A stretch of DNA of 64,000 nt, from positions 558,001-622,000 of the forward strand of contig NW_025932050.1 of the NCBI RefSeq assembly GCF_000764305.2, read 5' to 3'. Of this stretch, positions 61,517 to 64,000 are shown piece by piece. Each line of letters opens with the position of its first letter. Position 1 is the first letter of the stretch. Below the pieces are notes generated by a model. It searched no databases. It was not told the origin of the DNA and saw only the letters and a program-made list of their open reading frames with translations. This DNA is from Hyalella azteca (taxonomy: Eukaryota > Arthropoda > Malacostraca > Amphipoda > Hyalellidae). The position numbers were made by a program, and so were the translations under genes.

Positions 61517-63799
61517 CCAACGTACGTAGTGTGTGTATTCAAATTATTAATATTTATGCTTGACACTTGACTTTTCCTAGAATTCCCCGAAAACCCACAG
61601 CAGAATTGACAGAAAATTGTGCTTCTTTTTAGCACTCTTCCTATCTGTTTGTTATATTTTTTTTTAATTAGTTCAGTTATATACGCAGGCAAAGGGTTCC
61701 TTAATTTTATTCCATATTGGCGAAAATTCAACAGCTAATAGATTGTAAAGCAGCATCGAAATATTTCTGATGAATTCAGAATAAAAAGCACAAGTTAAGC
61801 GATCTGAGGAGCATAATGCAGGACATTAATACTAGTATGATTTTATGTTTAAAGAAAATTTAAAGGAAAGCAAGAGCTCGCATTAGCAAGTCAATATGCG
61901 GATAAATTGTTTCAATGAATAAGCAAAACATGTTGTGGTAAACTTGAAAGGAAAGCAAACCAAACTGAAAAAAGATAATTGAATAATGAGTATTTATCAG
62001 AGTTTCATTCAAAAATAAAACGTAGATTATTTCAAGCCAGTGGTGAGCGAGAGCTACAACTACAACCAGTCGAAATCAGAATGGACACTTGGATACACAT
62101 ACAATATATCTTTCCGTTTTTTTTTTCAAGTAAACTCAATGAATTTTCAGTCATAAAGCACATGAAACTTTTAAATTATAACTAATTAAATCAGCTTCTG
62201 CATCATCCCTAAGTATCCTTGGCCATTTTCAAGACTCAAAATAACACGCACACCCAAATAAATAACAAAATGCTACGTGTTAACAATTTAAACAAAAAAT
62301 ATTAAAACTCAATTGGAATTTAATGGAAAATATAAAACACATTTCCAGATGTAAAAAACGGTTCCAAATTATCAAAAACGTCGAATAAATTAATGTAACT
62401 TTGAAGATAGTTAAAGATGAAGTATTTTAAAAACATACTCGTCTGGTGCGACTGTACCTAATTCCCACTCACCTGCTTACAGTGAACGTCTTAAAGGAGT
62501 GAATAGCAGCAGACTGTACTTTTATATAGTTTATTTTCAGTACACTTTGTTCTCTAACTCATTCAATAAAATTTGAGGCCTAATTCCTCCACTTTGTTGT
62601 TAAAACAGGTTCATAAAAAAATCTCGATCCACTCATTCAAATCTCTCACAAAAAAGTGGTTGGCAATTTCCAGCTGTTTCAGCAATAACTTTCATACCTT
62701 AAACTGTACGCTTGTAAGGGCTGAGCTATGGCCTTACATTACCAACATGAGTCCTATGAAATGAAACCTTGGATAGTCCGTCTATAATTATGAGATTACT
62801 TCAGTACGGCACGCAATACAGACATGCTTTATTCTTGCACAAATTATAATACTCCACTGACAAAAAATGGCACCCACGGTCGCTATACGAACTACCCAAT
62901 AGTGAAAGATAGGGGAATCGGAGATGGCAAAATATCTGCCGTTTAGGAACCAAAGAAGCCACAATGAATATTTTTTGCCAGATAATAATTGTCGCGCTTG
63001 TGATTTATGATCACGCTGATGTCTTTGTTATTGTCATGGTACGGTCCTTATGTCTAGAACGAACTTACGTGCCAGGCTAGGTACCGGTTTTAAAGCTTCC
63101 TTAGATCGATCCGTGTTCTAAGGTCACTGCAACCCTTGATGCCCAACATTAATAAGGATCTTGGCGGGCGTGGAGGTCTAACTCGCCGTCGCCGGACTGC
63201 AATACTTGTTTTTCGTGGAGTTTATGAAGTATAATGGACATTTGTGTCAAAAGTATAGATTCAAAAGAGTTTACATTTTAAAAATGCTCAGTCTTCCATC
63301 TAAGTGACTTTGCTGCTTTATTTTTACCGTTGAATTTTGCTTCAAGAGGAAGTGGTGCTGAAAATGCAAAGTGGCAATAAGGTCCAAGCGCAGCGATGCG
63401 CGATGTGTCTTTCGTCAGTGACCACTGCACTGGCTACTCAAAAATAATCCAACTCCAAAAAAATTGTGCTACGCCAGTTTTCATTCTCGGTGCTCACTCC
63501 CTAGACTTAAATTTATAACTCATGTGAAAATTTGCAGTTGAATTTAGCAGTGTGCTAATTAATCTAAAGTAAAATCATTGGATATTAAAAAAACAATTCG
63601 CACTCATTAGAACCATTATTGCGTTTAACTGTTTAAGTAAGGAGCAATATGAATAAAGAAAACTTCCCTATTTATATTATTTCTAGAACATCATATGTAA
63701 CTACCATGTAATGTCCAAGATTACTTTAAACACCATGCGGCCACTAATCTACTAGTGTCCCTTCATCGGTAGCATCTTGAACAATATCCCAGCATGCGT
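61517..63799. other. Non-coding; probable intron of the right-edge gene
   Basis: AT-rich DNA downstream (minus sense) of the signal-peptide exon. No second exon could be picked with confidence. A G+C-richer patch at 63090-63200 gives no recognisable protein. Confidence 0.4.
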
Positions 63800-63807
63800 C
63801 TAGTGAC

Positions 63808-63907
63808 CTGTCAGAGGAAGCGATTTTAGGAGCGGCGCACCACCACACACAACGCCGTACTGCAGGCAACTGAGCAGCAGAGTGAGCAGACCGAATAGCG
63901 ATTTCAT
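63808..63907 (-). CDS. First coding exon of a secreted protein (signal peptide)
   Basis: The minus-strand frame starts at 63907 and reads MKSLFGLLTLLLSCLQYGVV then CGGAPLLKSLPLTG. It has a basic n-region, a Leu-rich core and a small-residue cleavage region (VCGGA), the textbook form of a eukaryotic signal peptide. ACAG|GTCACT provides a donor after 33 codons plus one base; without splicing the frame stops three codons later. The G+C content is well above the surroundings. The mature product must be encoded by exons to the left, which I could not identify, so the function is unknown: neuropeptide, secreted enzyme or cuticle protein are all open. Confidence 0.5.
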
Positions 63908-64000
63908 GTGAACTTCGTGTACTCGTAGTTTCAAGATAAAGGATTCAGCGGATTACAACGAAGTGCCGCATAGTCAATTCAGACAGAAGTTGTGCATGGT

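Noticed and set aside
1..64000. tRNA, rRNA or other structured RNA genes
   Set aside because: No A-box/B-box pair, cloverleaf or rRNA-like block was recognised by eye on either strand; a tRNAscan-SE or Infernal run would be decisive.

Overview
This is AT-rich animal nuclear DNA, most likely from an arthropod. The evidence is GT-AG introns several kilobases long, very low coding density, no operon-like gene packing, a decayed non-LTR retrotransposon of the CR1/L2 type, and an unusual number of unrelated minisatellites. The order and species cannot be fixed from sequence alone. One stretch is not biological: a 38-bp head-to-head Tn5 mosaic-end junction (Nextera-type adapter) lies inside a 29-bp minisatellite, so the source is a short-read assembly with at least one unreliable spot.

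Left third (1-13.2 kb): the 5' coding part of one gene on the minus strand. Its first coding exon (12207-13132, Ser-rich, 308 codons) joins exon 5578-5677 in matching phase. A third exon (1701-1854) carries a charged LERSYQLY...RQRQR segment followed by a hydrophobic helix. The layout (long cytosolic tail, LExxYQxY motif, then a membrane segment) resembles the N-terminus of a membrane adenylyl cyclase, and the gene runs off the left edge. The first coding exon is preceded by a splice acceptor and two upstream ORFs, so a non-coding 5' exon should lie further right.

Middle (13.2-56 kb): mostly non-coding. It holds a small inverted-repeat element (13503-13648) beside an 81-bp tandem array, and more than a dozen other tandem arrays with units from 14 to about 81 bp. 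Two of those arrays (37-bp and 26-bp units) produce long open frames purely because the unit length is not a multiple of three. Three copies of one dispersed repeat occur (599, 40099 and, inverted, 53731). A few short candidate exons are supported only by splice signals or composition: 24479, 28808, 34597 with a related fragment at 41118, and 50908.

Right (56-64 kb): a dead LINE on the minus strand (about 56.1-59.7 kb) shows endonuclease, linker, reverse transcriptase and C-terminal motifs spread over several frames, with stops and an unrelated insert of about 460 bp. Next come a degenerate array of roughly 55-60 bp units (60.3-60.7 kb), an unrecognised 134-codon ORF (61112-61516, minus) and, at the extreme right, a convincing signal-peptide first exon on the minus strand (63808-63907). 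No RNA genes or CRISPR arrays were found, and no new multi-gene system can be supported.
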